In this document: in pieces, positions 18,626 through 27,317 of the stretch
Numbering within the stretch: the first letter of the stretch is position 1
How the letters are laid out: every line of letters begins with the position of its first letter
NCBI RefSeq assembly: GCF_009749385.1
Contig: NZ_WBIN01000007.1
Coordinates: forward strand, 124,001 to 188,000
Reading direction: 5' to 3'
Source of the DNA: Agromyces allii
Lineage (GTDB): Bacteria; Actinomycetota; Actinomycetes; Actinomycetales; Microbacteriaceae
DNA length: 64,000 nucleotides
Notes under the pieces: generated by a model
What the model was told of the DNA's origin: nothing
What the model saw: only the letters and a program-made list of their open reading frames with translations
Database searches by the model: none
Position numbers and translations under genes: made by a program

Positions 18626-20733
18626 CTCTTCTCCGGAACGGGGAGCGTGCCGTCGGCGCGCTTCGCGGCGTAGTACGCCCGCGCCTCGTCCTGACGCTCC
18701 TGCTCGGCACCCGACGCGATCTTCGCGCGCAGGTGCTCGGGGCCGTAGCCGAACGCGTCGACGAGGTCCTGGGCGTGGGGACGAAGGCGCTCGATGAGAC
18801 GGTCGATGTAGGCCGTCACCGACTGCGCGCGCTTCGGCGAGAGCCGGCCGTTGATGAGGTACCACGCGGCATGCTGCTCGATGAGGCCGAGCCCGAACAG
18901 GTCGCGAACCCACGTGAGCACCTGCTTGGTGCCGGGGTCGGTGACCTTCGCGAGGCCGCGCGTGAACGCCTCCCACTGCAGCAGCTCGGCGTGCGCCCGG
19001 GCCGCCTCGATGAGCTCGTTCTGGTTGCGGTTGAAGAGCGCCGCGCCCTCGGCCTTCGACAGCTTGCGGGCCTCGCGCAGCCGGCCGGCGATGTCGGAGA
19101 TCATCGTCTCGACGCGGTCGGTCAGCAGCGAGCGCTGGGTGTCGGCGTCGCGGAGCTCCGCGACCGAACGCGCGGTCGAGCCGAGGTCGGCGATGTTCTG
19201 GCCGAGGCGACGAAGGCCGGTGCCGTGGTACGCGCGCTCGGCCGTCGAGGTGACGACGTAGCGGGCCATGGCCCCGACATCCGCCTTCGCGAACTGCTTC
19301 GAGAAGTCGGTGAGCAGGCGCTTGGCGACCAGCTGGAGCAGCACGTTGTTGTCGCCCTCGAACGTGACGTACACGTCGAGGTCCTGGCGCAGGCCCACGA
19401 GGCGGTTCTCGGCGAGGAAGCCCGAGCCGCCGCAGGCCTCGCGCGCCTCCTGCAGGGTCTCGAGCGCGTGCCACGTCGACAGCGGCTTGAGCGATGCCGC
19501 GATCGTCTCGAGGTCCTGGCGGTCGTCGTCGGTGTCGGCCTTGCCCGAGAACACGGCGTCGAACTTCACGAGGAACTCGTCGTGCGCGAAGATCTGCGCG
19601 TAGGTCGTCGCGAGCTTCGGCAGCAGGCGGCGCTGGTGGCGCTGGTAGTCGAGCAGCACCTCTTCATCGGTCTCGCTCGCGGCGTTGAACTGGCGGCGCT
19701 GGTTGCCGTAGGTCACGGCGATCGCGAGGGCCGCTGCGGATGCCGCGGTCGCGGCGCCATCGAGCGAGACGCGGCCCTGCACGAGCGTGCCGAGCATCGT
19801 GAAGAAGCGGCGGCCCGGGCTCGAGATCGAGCTGGAGTACGTGCCGTCCTCGGCGACCGACCCGTAGCGGTTGAGCAGGTTCGCGCGCGGCACGCGCACG
19901 TCGGTGAAGTGCAGACGGCCGTTGTCGATGCCGTTGAGGCCGCCCTTCAGGCCGTCGTCCTCACCGCCGATGCCCTCGAGGAATGCGCCGTCGGCGTCGC
20001 GAAGCGGCACGTAGAACGCGTGCACGCCGTGGTTGACGCCCTTCGTGACGAGCTGTGCGAACACGACCGCGGCCGTGCCGTGCACGGCGGCGTTGCCGAG
20101 GTAGTCCTTCCACGCCCCGCGGAACGGGGTGTCGATGACGAACTCCTGCGTCGCCTCGTCGTAGGTGGCGGTCGTGCCGATGGCCGCGACATCCGACCCG
20201 TGACCGGTCTCGGTCATCGCGAACGCACCGGGAACCTCGAGCGACATGATCGCCGGCAGGAAGGTCTCGTGGTGGTACTCGGTGCCGAGGTGCAGCACCG
20301 CTGCGCCGAAGAGGCCCCACTGCACGCCCGACTTGATCTGCAGGCTCGGATCGGCGAGCACGAGCTCCTCGAATGCGGCGATGTTGCCGCCGTGGTCGTC
20401 GTGACCGCCGACCGACTTCGGGAAGGCGCGGTGCACGGCGCCCTGCTCGACGAGGATCCTCAGCTGTCCGAGCACGCGCTCACGGTGCTCGTCCATCGAC
20501 TGGCCCTCGATGCGCTGCAGCTCGGGCTCGCCGGCGCGCTTGCGCGCCTCGAGGCGGATCTCGGGCCACGAGCCGAGCAGCTGGTGACTGAGCGAGGCCA
20601 CGTCGATGCGCGGTCCGGCGGGACGGGCGCTCGCCGCGGGCGCGGGGATCGGGGCCGCGGCCGCCTCACGCGCGGGCGTGGCGGGAACGGTCGTCGCGTC
20701 GTTCTTGGTGGTTCGGGATGCCGTGTCAACCAT
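18616..20733 (-). CDS. Acyl-CoA oxidase / dehydrogenase
   Basis: This 705-aa flavoenzyme of the acyl-CoA oxidase family performs the first step of beta-oxidation, passing electrons to O2 or another acceptor. An Ala/Pro-rich N terminus (residues 1-45) is followed by the acyl-CoA dehydrogenase N-terminal and middle domains, with FAMTETGHGSDVAAIGTTA as the flavin/substrate motif. The C-terminal domains include EACGGSGFLAENR, and YVTFEGDNNVLLQ carries the expected catalytic Glu. AAGGAC lies upstream of the ATG. No other beta-oxidation genes adjoin it. Its last codons are duplicated 112 bp downstream. Confidence 0.9.
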   Translation of the reverse strand: MVDTASRTTKNDATTVPATPAREAAAAPIPAPAASARPAGPRIDVASLSHQLLGSWPEIRLEARKRAGEPELQRIEGQSMDEHRERVLGQLRILVEQGAVHRAFPKSVGGHDDHGGNIAAFEELVLADPSLQIKSGVQWGLFGAAVLHLGTEYHHETFLPAIMSLEVPGAFAMTETGHGSDVAAIGTTATYDEATQEFVIDTPFRGAWKDYLGNAAVHGTAAVVFAQLVTKGVNHGVHAFYVPLRDADGAFLEGIGGEDDGLKGGLNGIDNGRLHFTDVRVPRANLLNRYGSVAEDGTYSSSISSPGRRFFTMLGTLVQGRVSLDGAATAASAAALAIAVTYGNQRRQFNAASETDEEVLLDYQRHQRRLLPKLATTYAQIFAHDEFLVKFDAVFSGKADTDDDRQDLETIAASLKPLSTWHALETLQEAREACGGSGFLAENRLVGLRQDLDVYVTFEGDNNVLLQLVAKRLLTDFSKQFAKADVGAMARYVVTSTAERAYHGTGLRRLGQNIADLGSTARSVAELRDADTQRSLLTDRVETMISDIAGRLREARKLSKAEGAALFNRNQNELIEAARAHAELLQWEAFTRGLAKVTDPGTKQVLTWVRDLFGLGLIEQHAAWYLINGRLSPKRAQSVTAYIDRLIERLRPHAQDLVDAFGYGPEHLRAKIASGAEQERQDEARAYYAAKRADGTLPVPEKSKK

Positions 20734-20867
20734 CGTCGGTTACGTCCTTCGTCTGCGCGGGATCAGCTCATTCCACGGTATGACCGGCCTCCGAACACCC
20801 CAAGCGCGGGGTACGACGACGACAAAGGCGCGCGGAGACGGCTCGGCGGCGACTGTGCGATTGCTAC

Positions 20868-20925
20868 AAAACGGATGCCGGGGCCCTATGCGGTCGACAC
20901 AACGGCGCCGGGCACGCGGCATCCG
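20868..20925 (-). terminator. Terminator with GGATGCCG arms
   Basis: CGGATGCCG (20872-20880) pairs with CGGCATCCG (20917-20925), with further internal GGGCCC pairing. On the minus strand the stem is followed by TTTTG. It ends the small membrane-protein gene above it. The rest of the 202-bp gap 20734-20935 should contain the acyl-CoA oxidase promoter, which I cannot place. Confidence 0.6.
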
Positions 20926-20935
20926 CCCGTCGCAC

Positions 20936-21337
20936 TCAGCTGTTGAAGAACGCGCTCGCCCGCTTGGTCCACAGCAGCATCAGCGCGATGAAGGAGACGA
21001 GGATGCTGAGCCACTCGCCGACCGGGTTGCCGAGGTTCGCGACCGCGATGAACAGCGACGAGATGATCGACAGCACCTGCACGACCGTGACGATGAGGCG
21101 CGCCGCCATGTTGCCGCGGAGCAGGCCGAACGCCACGATCACGGTGATCAGGCCGAGGACGATCGACACGATCGCCGACGAGTAGACGGTGCCCGCACCG
21201 CCCCACTGCGGGGCGACGGCGATGGCGCTCGCCTGGAAGAACAGGATCGTGCCGACGACGATGTCGATCGCGCCCGAGATCCAGGCGATGACGGCGACGA
21301 TCGTGACGCCGGCAGGACGGCCGGTGCTCTGAGACAT
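20936..21337 (-). CDS. Hypothetical four-helix membrane protein
   Basis: The 133-aa protein has four predicted TM helices (for example VTIVAVIAWISGAIDIVVGTI and AIVSIVLGLITVIVAFGLL) and short loops. It ends with a basic TKRASAFFNS tail. It resembles small DUF-type actinobacterial integral membrane proteins with no assigned function. GGGGGAG precedes the ATG at 21337; the longer ORF from 21373 has no RBS and is rejected. Isolated by terminators on both sides, it is probably a single-gene unit. Confidence 0.75.
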   Translation of the reverse strand: MSQSTGRPAGVTIVAVIAWISGAIDIVVGTILFFQASAIAVAPQWGGAGTVYSSAIVSIVLGLITVIVAFGLLRGNMAARLIVTVVQVLSIISSLFIAVANLGNPVGEWLSILVSFIALMLLWTKRASAFFNS

Positions 21338-21422
21338 GGTGGCTCCCCCTCCGCCGGGCCGCGGGTCTGCCACCCGGCTTCACGATGATCGTAGCGAGCC
21401 GGGGGCCTCGAACGGCAGAGGC

Positions 21423-21464
21423 GGTGACGGATGCCGCGGGCGGGCGGCCGCGGCATCCGTCACC
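21423..21464 (-). terminator. Perfect 17-bp-arm terminator containing GGATGCCGC
   Basis: GGTGACGGATGCCGCGG (21423-21439) pairs perfectly with 21448-21464 around an 8-nt loop, just after the ABC permease stop at 21493 (minus strand). Confidence 0.8.
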
Positions 21465-21492
21465 GTACCGAGGGCGCGGGTCGCGCTGCGAC

Positions 21493-22332
21493 TCAGGCGC
21501 TCCGCTGGTAGGTGCGGAACGCCCGCGTCGCGAGCCAGCCCAGCACGAGCGCGAACACCGCGAGGAACCCGAGGTGGGACCACACGCTCGCCCAGTCGGG
21601 GTCGGCGGAGAGCAGCGCCTCGCGCCCGGCGACGACCGCCCATTCGAACGGGTTGAAGCGCGCGACATCCGCCACCCAGTCGGCCGACAGCGAGGTGTCC
21701 ATCAGCGCCGAGCTCAGGAACATGAGCGGGATCGTGATGAGCTGCGACAGCCCGATGAGCACGTTCTGGTCGCGCGCGAGGAGCGCCGCCGCATTCGAGA
21801 GCGCCGAGAACGACGCCGTCAGCAGCATCGCCGCGGCGAGCAGCACGAGCACGCCCGCGATGCCACCGTCGAAGCGCGCGCCGAGCAGCCACGCCACACC
21901 CAGCACGATGAGCGTCTGCACGAACGTGAGCACCGCCTGGTACACGAGCGACGCGACCATGAGCGCGCCGCGATGCGTCGGCGAGGTGAGGAGGCGATCC
22001 ATGACGCCGCGGTTCATGTCCTCGATGAACGAGGTGCCCGCCCACGCGCTGCCGAACAGCGCCATCATCACGACGATGCCCGGCGTCAGGAACTCGAGGT
22101 AGTCGGCGCCGCCCGAGAAGCCCGGGATCTCGACGACCGACTTGAAGAGCTGCCCGAACAGCAGCAGCCAGATGAGCGGCTGCACCAGGTTCATGACGAC
22201 GAACGCCGGAACCCGCACGGCCGCCCGCAGCTGCCGCAGCGTCAGCACCGCGGTGTGGCGGAGGAAGCCCGTGCCGGCGGTCGACGGGAGCGTCGAGGTC
22301 GGACGAGACAGGACTGGAGTGGTGGCGCTCAT
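21493..22332 (-). CDS. ABC-2 type permease
   Basis: This 279-aa permease has six predicted helices. The ABC-2 region includes NLVQPLIWLLLFGQLFKSVVEI, TPGIVVMMALFGSAWAGTSFIED with NRGVMDRLLTSPTHRGAL, and SSALMDTSLSADWVADVARFNPFEW. It is coupled to the ATPase gene by a 4-nt overlap at 22329-22332. With it, this forms a second DrrAB-type exporter in the window. The cargo is unknown; no regulator gene adjoins it, although an operator-like repeat precedes the ATPase. Confidence 0.9.
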   Translation of the reverse strand: MSATTPVLSRPTSTLPSTAGTGFLRHTAVLTLRQLRAAVRVPAFVVMNLVQPLIWLLLFGQLFKSVVEIPGFSGGADYLEFLTPGIVVMMALFGSAWAGTSFIEDMNRGVMDRLLTSPTHRGALMVASLVYQAVLTFVQTLIVLGVAWLLGARFDGGIAGVLVLLAAAMLLTASFSALSNAAALLARDQNVLIGLSQLITIPLMFLSSALMDTSLSADWVADVARFNPFEWAVVAGREALLSADPDWASVWSHLGFLAVFALVLGWLATRAFRTYQRSA

Positions 22333-23363
22333 GCTGCACGCTCCTCTGATTCGGCGGCGCGGGCGGGTGCGGAGCCCGCGAGATGCGCCGATGAGAACGA
22401 CCGCCCGGTGTGGGCGAGGTAGACGTCGTCGAGGCTCGGCCTCGCGACCGTCGCGGAGGCGACCCGCACCTGTTCGGCATCGAGCAGCGCGAGAACGATG
22501 GGCAGCGCCTGGCCGCCCTCGTCGGTGCGTGCCCGCACGGTGCGGCCCTCGCGCACGACGTCGCGGAACGCCTCGGTGCGACCGATGAGCACGAACGCGG
22601 CCTCGACCGCGGCGTCATCGTGGAGCTCGAGCACCACGGCGTCGCCGCGGAGCGCCGACTTGAGCTCGTCGGGTGCGCCCTCGGTCACGACCCGGCCGTT
22701 CGCGACGATCGCCAGGCGGTCGGCCAGCCGGTCGGCCTCCTCGAGGTAGTGCGTCGTGAGCAGCACGGTCGTGCGCTCGTCGGCGGCCATGCGCTCGATC
22801 TCGGCCCACATCTCGGTGCGCGCTTCGGGGTCGAGGCCGGTGGTCGGCTCGTCGAGGAACAGCACGTGCGGACGGTGCATGAGACCGATCGCCACGTCGA
22901 GCTTTCGGGCCATGCCGCCCGAGTACGTCTTGACCTGGCGTCGCGCCGCAGCGGCCAGCCCGAAGCGCTCGAGCAGTTCGCCGGCGCGGGACTTCGCGTC
23001 ACGCGTGGCCATGCCGTGCAGCTGGCCGGCGAGCACGAGGTTCTCGAGCCCGGTGTCCATCGGGTCGGAGACCTGCTTCTGGGCGACGAAGCCGATCGAG
23101 CGGCGCACCGCGGCGGCCTGGGTGCGCACGTCGAAGCCCGCGACGAAGGCCTCGCCGGAGTCGGCCGCGCTGAGCGTGGCGAGGATCTTCACGGTCGTCG
23201 ACTTGCCGGCGCCGTTCGGCCCGAGGAGGCCGAAGACGGTGCCCTCCTCGATGCCGAAGCTCAGCCCGTCGAGGGCGATGACAGGCGGCCTGCGCCGGCC
23301 CTGCGGATAGCGTCTGACGAGGTTCCTGGCCTCGAGGGCCAGCCCCGGTGTCGCGGTGGACAT
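22329..23363 (-). CDS. DrrA-type ABC transporter ATP-binding protein
   Basis: The 344-aa ATPase begins MSTATPGLALEARNLVRRYP. Walker A is GPNGAGKST near residues 45-53, the signature TYSGGMARKLDVAIGL and Walker B HVLFLDEPTTGLDPEA. A DrrA-type C-terminal segment (ASATVARPSLDDVYLAHTG) and an Ala/Glu-rich tail follow. GGAGAAC lies 5 nt before the ATG. It energises the permease encoded next. Sequence style is like the other DrrA at 16.6 kb, but the two are separate units. Confidence 0.92.
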   Translation of the reverse strand: MSTATPGLALEARNLVRRYPQGRRRPPVIALDGLSFGIEEGTVFGLLGPNGAGKSTTVKILATLSAADSGEAFVAGFDVRTQAAAVRRSIGFVAQKQVSDPMDTGLENLVLAGQLHGMATRDAKSRAGELLERFGLAAAARRQVKTYSGGMARKLDVAIGLMHRPHVLFLDEPTTGLDPEARTEMWAEIERMAADERTTVLLTTHYLEEADRLADRLAIVANGRVVTEGAPDELKSALRGDAVVLELHDDAAVEAAFVLIGRTEAFRDVVREGRTVRARTDEGGQALPIVLALLDAEQVRVASATVARPSLDDVYLAHTGRSFSSAHLAGSAPARAAESEERAA

Positions 23364-23383
23364 GGTGTTCTCCGATCTCGGTG

Positions 23384-23407
23384 GAGCGCGCTCGGTCGAG
23401 CGCGCTC
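23384..23407. promoter_or_regulatory. Doubled GAGCGCGCTC operator-like repeat
   Basis: GAGCGCGCTC, itself a palindrome, occurs twice with a 4-bp spacer, 20-45 nt upstream of the ABC ATPase start. It may be a repressor site. Confidence 0.4.
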
Positions 23408-23722
23408 ATCGGAGTCGGTTCAGCGCTGGGCGGTACGCTGGCGGCGCGCACTGGTCTCGCGTTCGGCTTCGCACTGAACGACTCGGTTGCGTGGGCGGCT
23501 CGGGTGTTGCAGCACTCGGGCCGCCGCCTTCTGATGCCGGGCCATTCGTCGTGTGTCGACGGAGGTCACGACATCGTCATGTTGTTCATCTCGATTAGTA
23601 CTGTATCAGATCAAATACTCGACGAGAAGAAATACATCTCCTTCGCCCAGGGAGCTTGCTACCGCGAGCCGCGTGTCGGCGAGGAGTTCGCTACCGCGAC
23701 GTGCGCATCGACGAGGGGATCG
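23408..23722 (-). promoter_or_regulatory. Gap between recQ and the ABC operon, with an AT-rich island
   Basis: No supported gene is present. A 41-49-codon minus-strand ORF (from about 23545) has weak coding bias, and I do not call it. Bases 23590-23635 are unusually AT-rich for this genome and contain TACAGT and TACTAAT-like boxes on the minus strand. This is the likely promoter of the downstream ABC exporter, with a leader of more than 200 nt. Confidence 0.3.
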
Positions 23723-25780
23723 TCAGCGCGCGAGGTGCGCGTCGACGACCGCGACGAGCGCGTCGCCGTAGGCCTCGCGCTTCTTCGCCCCGATGCCCGA
23801 GATGCCGTCGAGCCCGGCGATCGACCGCGGACGCTCGGTCGCGACCGCACGCAGGGTCGCATCGCCGAAGACGATGTAGGCGGGCACGCCCTGCTCGCGC
23901 GCCTCGGCGCCGCGCCAGGCACGCAGCGCCTCGAACAGCTCGGCGTCGTCTGCGCTCAGGTCGGCGGCGGCCGATGCCGCCTTCGGGCCGCGTCGCGAGG
24001 CCGCGCGCTCGGGCTCTGCACGGAGCATGACCGTGCGCGTGCCCGCGAGCACCTCGTTGCCGGCCTCGGTGACCGTGAGCGTGCCGTACTCGCCCTGGGT
24101 CGCGAGCAGCCCCTGCGCGAGCACCTGTCGCACGATGCCGCGCCACTGCTGCTCGGAGACGTCGGCGCCGATGCCCCAGGTGGCGAGCGTGTCGTGGCCG
24201 TACTGGGTCACGCGAGGCGTCTGCTTGCCGCGGAGGATGTCGATGAGGTGGCCCGCGCCGTAGCGCTGGCGCCGTTCGCGCTCGAGGCGCACGATCGTGG
24301 ACATCAGCTTCTGCGCCGGAACCGTGCCGTCGAGCGCGGTGGGCGGCTCGAGGCAGGTGTCGCAGTTGCCGCAGGGCGTGCTCTGCTCGCCGAAGTAGGC
24401 GAGCAGGTTCTGCCTGCGGCACTGCACGGTCTCGCAGAGCGCGAGCATCGCGTCGAGGTGGGAGGCCATGCGGCGCCGGTGCGCGAGGTCGCCGGGGCTC
24501 TCGTCGATCATGCGTCGCTGCTGCACGACGTCTTGCAGTCCATAGGCGAGCCAGGTCGTGGCCGGACGGCCGTCGCGGCCCGCGCGCCCCGTCTCCTGGT
24601 AGTACCCCTCGACGGACTTCGGCAGGTCGACGTGGGCGACGAAGCGCACGTCGGGCTTGTCGATGCCCATGCCGAACGCGATGGTCGCGACGACGACCAC
24701 GCCGTCTTCGCGCAGGAACCGCTCCTGCGTTCGGCGACGCACGCCCGCGTCGAGGCCTGCGTGATACGGCAGCGCGTTGACGCCGTTCTGCGCGAGGAAG
24801 CCCGCGATCTTCTCGGTGCTCGCCCGGGAGAGGGCGTAGACGATGCCCGCGACGGGGGTGCCGTCGGCGTCGACGCCCTCGGTGCGGACGAAGTCGAGGA
24901 GCTGCTTGCGCACCTCGGACTTGGGAGCGATGCGGTACTGGATGTTCGGGCGGTCGAAGCTCGACACGAAGTGCCGGGCGTCTTCGAGCGAGAGTCGCGT
25001 CGTGATCTCGCGGTGCGTGGCCTCGGTCGCGGTCGCCGTGAGGGCGATGCGCGGCACGTCGGGCCAGCGCTCGCTGAGCTCGGAGAGCGCGAGGTAGTCG
25101 GGCCGGAAGTCGTGACCCCACTGGGCGACGCAGTGGGCCTCGTCGATCGCGAACAGCGCGACGGTGCGCTGCTGCAGGAACCGCTTGACGGGCTCGGAGC
25201 TCAGCCGCTCGGGCGCGATGTAGAGCAGGTCGAGCTCGCCGGCGAGGTACGCCCGCTCGACCTCGTCGCGCTCGAAGGACTGCTGGCTCGAGTTGAGGTA
25301 GGCGGCGCGCACGCCGTTGCGCTGGAGCGCATCGACCTGGTCGTGCATGAGCGCGATGAGCGGCGAGACGACGATGCCCGTGCCCTCGCGGAGCAACGAC
25401 GGGATCTGGTAGCAGAGGCTCTTGCCGCCGCCGGTCGGCATGAGGACGACCGCGTCGCCGCCGCCGGCGACCTGGGCGATGATCTCGGCCTGCTCGCCGC
25501 GGAAGCTGTCGTACCCGAAGACCGTGTGCAGCGCTTCTTCGGCGGTCGCGAACTGCGCGGGGGCTGCACGCACCGAGCTCGGGTCGACCGACGCGAACCG
25601 CGCGGTCGTCGAGGTGGGAGCCGAGGCCGGCGTCGAACGCGGCGACGCCCGGAACTCGTCATCGGCCGGCGGCACCCAGCCATCGTCGGCGGGCGGCGCC
25701 CACTCGTCGGCCGGCGGTGCGAACTCGTCGAGCGGCCACGGCACGTCGTCGTAGGGATCGGGTTCGGGATTGCGGCTCAC
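23723..25780 (-). CDS. recQ: RecQ family ATP-dependent DNA helicase
   Basis: The 685-aa 3'-5' DNA helicase acts in recombination repair. An acidic Pro/Trp-rich N-terminal extension (residues 1-75, with repeated PPADEW/PPADDG) precedes the helicase core. Walker A is MPTGGGKS, with Lys at 120, and the DEAH box is at 214-217. Motif VI is in QETGRAGRDGRP. The RecQ zinc site CETVQCRRQ...CGNCDTC follows, then a winged helix and a C-terminal HRDC domain ending VVDAHLAR. The GTG start is preferred because TACACT lies exactly 6 nt before it. It is a complete RecQ; the N-terminal repeat is not usual. Confidence 0.93.
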   Translation of the reverse strand: MSRNPEPDPYDDVPWPLDEFAPPADEWAPPADDGWVPPADDEFRASPRSTPASAPTSTTARFASVDPSSVRAAPAQFATAEEALHTVFGYDSFRGEQAEIIAQVAGGGDAVVLMPTGGGKSLCYQIPSLLREGTGIVVSPLIALMHDQVDALQRNGVRAAYLNSSQQSFERDEVERAYLAGELDLLYIAPERLSSEPVKRFLQQRTVALFAIDEAHCVAQWGHDFRPDYLALSELSERWPDVPRIALTATATEATHREITTRLSLEDARHFVSSFDRPNIQYRIAPKSEVRKQLLDFVRTEGVDADGTPVAGIVYALSRASTEKIAGFLAQNGVNALPYHAGLDAGVRRRTQERFLREDGVVVVATIAFGMGIDKPDVRFVAHVDLPKSVEGYYQETGRAGRDGRPATTWLAYGLQDVVQQRRMIDESPGDLAHRRRMASHLDAMLALCETVQCRRQNLLAYFGEQSTPCGNCDTCLEPPTALDGTVPAQKLMSTIVRLERERRQRYGAGHLIDILRGKQTPRVTQYGHDTLATWGIGADVSEQQWRGIVRQVLAQGLLATQGEYGTLTVTEAGNEVLAGTRTVMLRAEPERAASRRGPKAASAAADLSADDAELFEALRAWRGAEAREQGVPAYIVFGDATLRAVATERPRSIAGLDGISGIGAKKREAYGDALVAVVDAHLAR

Positions 25781-25786
25781 CCGTCG

Positions 25787-25792
25787 AGTGTA
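25787..25792 (-). promoter_or_regulatory. Leaderless promoter of recQ
   Basis: TACACT on the minus strand ends 6 nt before the GTG at 25780. It decides between this start and a longer ORF. Confidence 0.6.
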
Positions 25793-25839
25793 ACGAGCAC
25801 CCCCGACGGGTGAGCCGGACGATCCCCAGGCTCGGCCGC

Positions 25840-26484
25840 TCAGTCGCGGCGGCGAACCACGAGCCAGGTCGCGACGCCGGCGACGAGCACCACGACGACG
25901 CCCGCCCCGAGCCACAGCAGGTCGGTCGAACCGGATGCCGCGGCATCCGCCCCGCCGTCTGCTGCCGCGTCGGTCGCGTCATCCGTGCCGGACGCATCGG
26001 GCTCACCGGCGCCCGTCGCGTCGCCGCCGCAGGCGGGTGCGTCGGTGCCGGTGCCGAGTTCGGTGCCCTCGGCGGGCTGCCACTCGAACGTCCACTCACC
26101 CGAGATCGGGTGGCCGTCGGTCGAGACGACCTGCCAGATCACCGTGTACGTGCCCGGCTCGCCGAGGTCGACCACGGACGAGGCCGTCGCACCGTCGATC
26201 ACGGCGCAGCCGTCGCCGTAGGACAGGCCGTCCGGGCCCTGCACGAGCAGCGCGGCGCCCGTTCCGAGGTCGAGCAGCGCATCGTTGGTCGTGAGCGAGA
26301 CCGTGCCGGGCTGCTCGGTCACGACCGCACCGTCGGCCGGCGTCGTCGAGATCACCGAATTGTGCGCCGACGCCGAGACCGCCGGCATGGTCGCCAGCAG
26401 GGCGGATGCCGCGACGAGCAGCATCGCGCCGACGGCACCGCGGGTGCGCGGCCGACGACCGACGCCTGCCCCGGCGGGCATCAC
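25840..26484 (-). CDS. CopC/YcnJ-type copper resistance protein
   Basis: This 214-aa exported protein has a signal peptide (residues 1-40) ending SASA, so that mature residue 1 is His in HNSVISTTPADGA, the classic N-terminal copper ligand of CopC. The CopC beta-sandwich continues with the conserved VVSTDGHPISGEWTFEW (late His ligand). An acidic low-complexity linker, a C-terminal TM helix (LLWLGAGVVVVLVAGVATWLV) and a basic tail anchor it. It overlaps the YcnI-like gene by 4 nt, so they form an operon for copper handling at the membrane. Confidence 0.88.
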   Translation of the reverse strand: MMPAGAGVGRRPRTRGAVGAMLLVAASALLATMPAVSASAHNSVISTTPADGAVVTEQPGTVSLTTNDALLDLGTGAALLVQGPDGLSYGDGCAVIDGATASSVVDLGEPGTYTVIWQVVSTDGHPISGEWTFEWQPAEGTELGTGTDAPACGGDATGAGEPDASGTDDATDAAADGGADAAASGSTDLLWLGAGVVVVLVAGVATWLVVRRRD

Positions 26485-27158
26485 GCGTCCTTGCGGAGGC
26501 GGCGTGCGGCGAGGGCGACGACGAGGCCGACGACGCCGACCGCCAGGCCGCCGATGCCGAGCACCCGCGCGACCGTGTCGCTCGAGTCGGCGTCGGCTGC
26601 GGCATCCGCCTCGTGCTCGTCGGACTCCTCGGCATCGGCCGAGCCGCCGTGGTGGCCGCCGGCGACGGCCTCGGTGACCGTGATGCTCGGCGCCGGGTGC
26701 TCGGGCTCGGCCTCGCCTTCGACCATCGGCTCGCTCCAGTCGGTCTCACCGGTCTCGCAGGTCTGCAGCACGGGGAACTCGAGGGTCGTGCCCGCGGCGT
26801 CTTCGGGGAGCGGCATCTGCAGCGCGATCGTGTCGCGGTAGCCGTCTGCGAGCGGCGTGACCGCCGTGTACACGACCTGGCTCGTGCGCTCGCCGTCGGC
26901 CACCTTCTCGATGGTCCAGTTCGGGTTGACGGTGGGCGTGACGGACTCGATCTCGTCGGGGATGTCGACGGTGAGGCTCGTGGTGGGCGAGCCCTCGCAG
27001 CCGTGCCCGACCGAGAAGGTCAGCACGCTGTAGCTGCCGGCTGCCGTGTCGGTGGGCGTGACCGTGACGTGCGCGCTCGCGGCGAGCGGGGCGCCGAGTG
27101 CGAGCAGGGCGCCTCCTACGAGGGCGGACGAGGCGATGGCAGCGGTGCGGAAGGTCAT
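26481..27158 (-). CDS. YcnI family (DUF1775) copper-binding protein
   Basis: The 225-aa exported protein has a signal peptide up to ASA, followed by mature HVTVTPTDTAAGSYSVLTF, the YcnI start whose N-terminal His binds Cu(II). The Trp brace residue is likely in NPNWTIEKV. There is a His/Asp/Glu-rich stretch (GGHHGGSADAEESDEHEAD) and a C-terminal TM helix with a basic end. It is co-translated with the CopC gene, and a membrane protein gene lies just upstream. This order matches known ycn-type copper acquisition or resistance loci. The role is from family knowledge. Confidence 0.88.
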   Translation of the reverse strand: MTFRTAAIASSALVGGALLALGAPLAASAHVTVTPTDTAAGSYSVLTFSVGHGCEGSPTTSLTVDIPDEIESVTPTVNPNWTIEKVADGERTSQVVYTAVTPLADGYRDTIALQMPLPEDAAGTTLEFPVLQTCETGETDWSEPMVEGEAEPEHPAPSITVTEAVAGGHHGGSADAEESDEHEADAAADADSSDTVARVLGIGGLAVGVVGLVVALAARRLRKDA

Positions 27159-27317
27159 GGGGTTCCTCTTCGTGGGTGCGCGACGGCGCCGACGCTCGGC
27201 GGTCGCGGATCTGGTGGTGCGATGCAGGTGGTTCGGAGCCGTCGGCCGAGCAGATGCACGAGGCGGGCTGCGGGCGGACGACGGCGTCGCCGACGTCGGG
27301 CGGGAGGCCCGGACACG

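Noticed and set aside
23553..23771. 72-codon plus-strand ORF over the AT-rich island
   Set aside because: Codon use is unlike the genes here, and its 3' part is antisense to recQ.
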